DNA of 5,889 nucleotides from Nanobdellota archaeon (GTDB lineage Archaea > Nanobdellota > Nanobdellia > Woesearchaeales > JAUYGA01), in contig JAUYGA010000060.1 of assembly GCA_030690755.1 (NCBI GenBank), positions 1-5,889 on the forward strand. The letters run 5' to 3'. The notes beneath the pieces are model-generated. The model searched no databases. It saw only the letters and a program-made list of their open reading frames with translations, and was not told where the DNA came from. Shown here piece by piece: positions 5,375-5,889 of this stretch. Within the stretch, counting starts at the first letter, position 1, and each line of letters opens with the position of its first letter. Both the position numbers and the translations under genes were made by a program.

Positions 5375-5572
5375 CTAAAACTTCTTGAATTCGCCAGAAA
5401 CATCAACCAAATCAACTTGGCCCATGAACATTGATCTGCAGCAGTATTTCTCTACACCTAGTTCATCCATTACTGCTTTTCGGTCTTCGCCTTTTGCAAC
5501 TCTTGCTTTAAATTCTTCCCAGTGATGGCCGATTGGTCTTCCGCATGAGAAACATCTTATTGGAATCATCAT
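5375..5572 (-). CDS. rpo10: RNA polymerase subunit Rpo10 (RpoN)
   Basis: This is the archaeal homologue of eukaryotic Rpb10, a small zinc-binding platform subunit needed for assembly of the Rpo3/Rpo11 part of the polymerase. The family signature is clear. It opens with MMIPIRCFSCG (canonical MIIPVRCF-CG) and has WEEFKARV, GED and LDELGV-like phrases (MDELGV here). The paired cysteines in KYCCRSM complete the Zn site (C7, C10, C44, C45). At 65 residues it has normal family length. Of two adjacent ATGs, the first (5572) aligns with the family start. A consensus BRE/TATA at 5603-5618 predicts a start near 5582, a leader of about 10 nt. The usual neighbours in Archaea (rpl13, rps9, rpoK) are not seen here: the gene stands alone, with a palindromic mobile element directly upstream of its promoter. 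Confidence 0.97.
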   Translation of the reverse strand: MMIPIRCFSCGRPIGHHWEEFKARVAKGEDRKAVMDELGVEKYCCRSMFMGQVDLVDVSGEFKKF

Positions 5573-5602
5573 TTTTGTTCACATTCCTTAGTTTTGGCGG
5601 CT

Positions 5603-5618
5603 TATTTATAAACTTTTC
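5603..5618 (-). promoter_or_regulatory. rpo10 BRE/TATA promoter
   Basis: On the minus strand this reads GAAAAGTTTATAAATA, identical over 16 bases to the promoter at 641-656. The TATA centre is about 36 nt before the rpo10 ATG. The left 9-bp direct repeat of the inserted element begins immediately upstream (5619), so the insertion left the BRE and TATA intact. Confidence 0.75.
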
Positions 5619-5627
5619 TTACATAGT
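5619..5627 (+). repeat. Left target-site duplication (9 bp)
   Basis: TTACATAGT here and at 5836-5844 are identical and lie exactly outside the two inverted ends of the element between them. This is the pattern left by staggered cutting during transposition. Confidence 0.8.
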
Positions 5628-5835
5628 GGCTAATATGAAACCCTCTCGCTTTGCTCGGCCAGCAGCGGCTCGGCTCTAACATGTTTAGACGCAGGCCGAC
5701 ATTCCCGTGACCTGCGAGTGAGCTCATTCGTGAGCGAACTCGCTCACAATTGCTTGGGGCGTCCCCCTTGTCGTCTAAAATGTTACTTTTATCGAGCCTC
5801 GCAAATTGCTGCAGGTCATAGGGTTTCATATTGCC
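5628..5835. mobile_element. 208-bp palindromic MITE-like element
   Basis: The left end GGCTAATATGAAACCCT (5628-5644) and the reverse complement of the right end, GGCAATATGAAACCCT (5820-5835), match except for one inserted base. A perfect 9-bp direct repeat flanks the pair. No transposase is encoded, so this is a non-autonomous element, which would be moved by a transposase elsewhere. Inner inverted repeats are nested symmetrically: GCAGC/GCTGC (5662-5666/5808-5812), GGCTCG/CGAGCC (5667-5672/5793-5798) and AACATGTTTAGACG/CGTCTAAAATGTT (5678-5691/5772-5784). At the centre is GTGAGCGA-AC-TCGCTCAC (5730-5747). The element is clearly more GC-rich than its surroundings, suggesting a foreign or structurally selected origin. 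Ends starting with GG and 8-9-bp duplications occur in several DDE transposase families, so the parent family cannot be named. A minus-strand frame open through it has no recognisable protein features. Confidence 0.8.
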
Positions 5836-5844
5836 TTACATAGT
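5836..5844 (+). repeat. Right target-site duplication (9 bp)
   Basis: TTACATAGT repeats 5619-5627 exactly. Removing the element and one copy gives a continuous AT-rich stretch (...CTTTTCTTACATAGTTCACATT...) upstream of rpo10, a plausible original site. Confidence 0.8.
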
Positions 5845-5889
5845 TCACATTTAAGCAAGATATAGACATATCAAAGCAGATTATACAAT

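Noticed and set aside
5193..5378. 61-codon plus-strand frame opposite the 202-aa gene start.
   Set aside because: It is antisense to the start of a better supported gene, crosses that gene's promoter, and has no ribosome site.
5602..5829. 75-codon minus-strand frame across the GC-rich element.
   Set aside because: It starts inside one inverted end of the mobile element, runs through the other end, and stops within the rpo10 TATA box. GC-rich palindromes easily give open frames and no protein feature is recognisable.

Overview
The window looks like a piece of an AT-rich archaeal chromosome, most likely from a small-genome DPANN-type lineage such as the Woesearchaeota/Pacearchaeota group. Three things support Archaea. 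There is a gene for Rpo10 (RpoN), a subunit found in archaeal/eukaryotic RNA polymerases and not in bacteria. There is a roughly 300-nt signal recognition particle RNA with an archaeal-style 5' domain and closing helix 1. Several genes have a TATA box about 25 nt upstream of the start codon, as expected for leaderless or short-leader archaeal transcripts. The lineage is an inference, drawn partly from a bacterial-type leucyl-tRNA synthetase in an otherwise archaeal setting.

Left third (1-863): no large protein gene. The core is the SRP RNA at about 242-541, with its TATA box at 212-218 and T-rich termination sequence after it. Just upstream lies a diverged second copy of the SRP RNA 5' domain (161-205), with its own TATA box at the same relative distance. 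This looks like a tandem duplication of promoter plus 5' domain. Between the SRP RNA and the first longer ORF there is a hairpin (588-619), a strong promoter (641-656), a predicted leaderless 25-residue hydrophobic peptide (678-755) and a small basic ORF (787-867). The small ORF overlaps the start of the 109-residue ORF by ATGA.

Middle (864-4436): an unrecognised 109-residue protein with a strong Shine-Dalgarno, then leuS (915 residues), then a small winged-helix-like protein of 70 residues. LeuRS reads as a bacterial-type catalytic and editing core joined to a C-terminal tail that looks archaeal.

Right (4430-5889): three genes on the minus strand. Rpo10 (5375-5572) is followed by an unrecognised 202-residue helical protein with its own promoter. 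One base later comes a 90-residue DUF5678-like protein, whose 3' end overlaps the convergent winged-helix gene by 7 bp. Upstream of rpo10, a 208-bp GC-rich palindromic element (5628-5835) has near-identical 16/17-bp terminal inverted repeats and is flanked by a perfect 9-bp direct repeat. These are the marks of a non-autonomous transposable element inserted directly behind the BRE/TATA of rpo10.

The recognisable genes serve core information processing: tRNA charging, RNA polymerase and protein targeting. The points of most interest are the duplicated SRP 5' domain, the MITE-like element at an essential promoter, the mixed LeuRS, and the small ORFs at 678-867.
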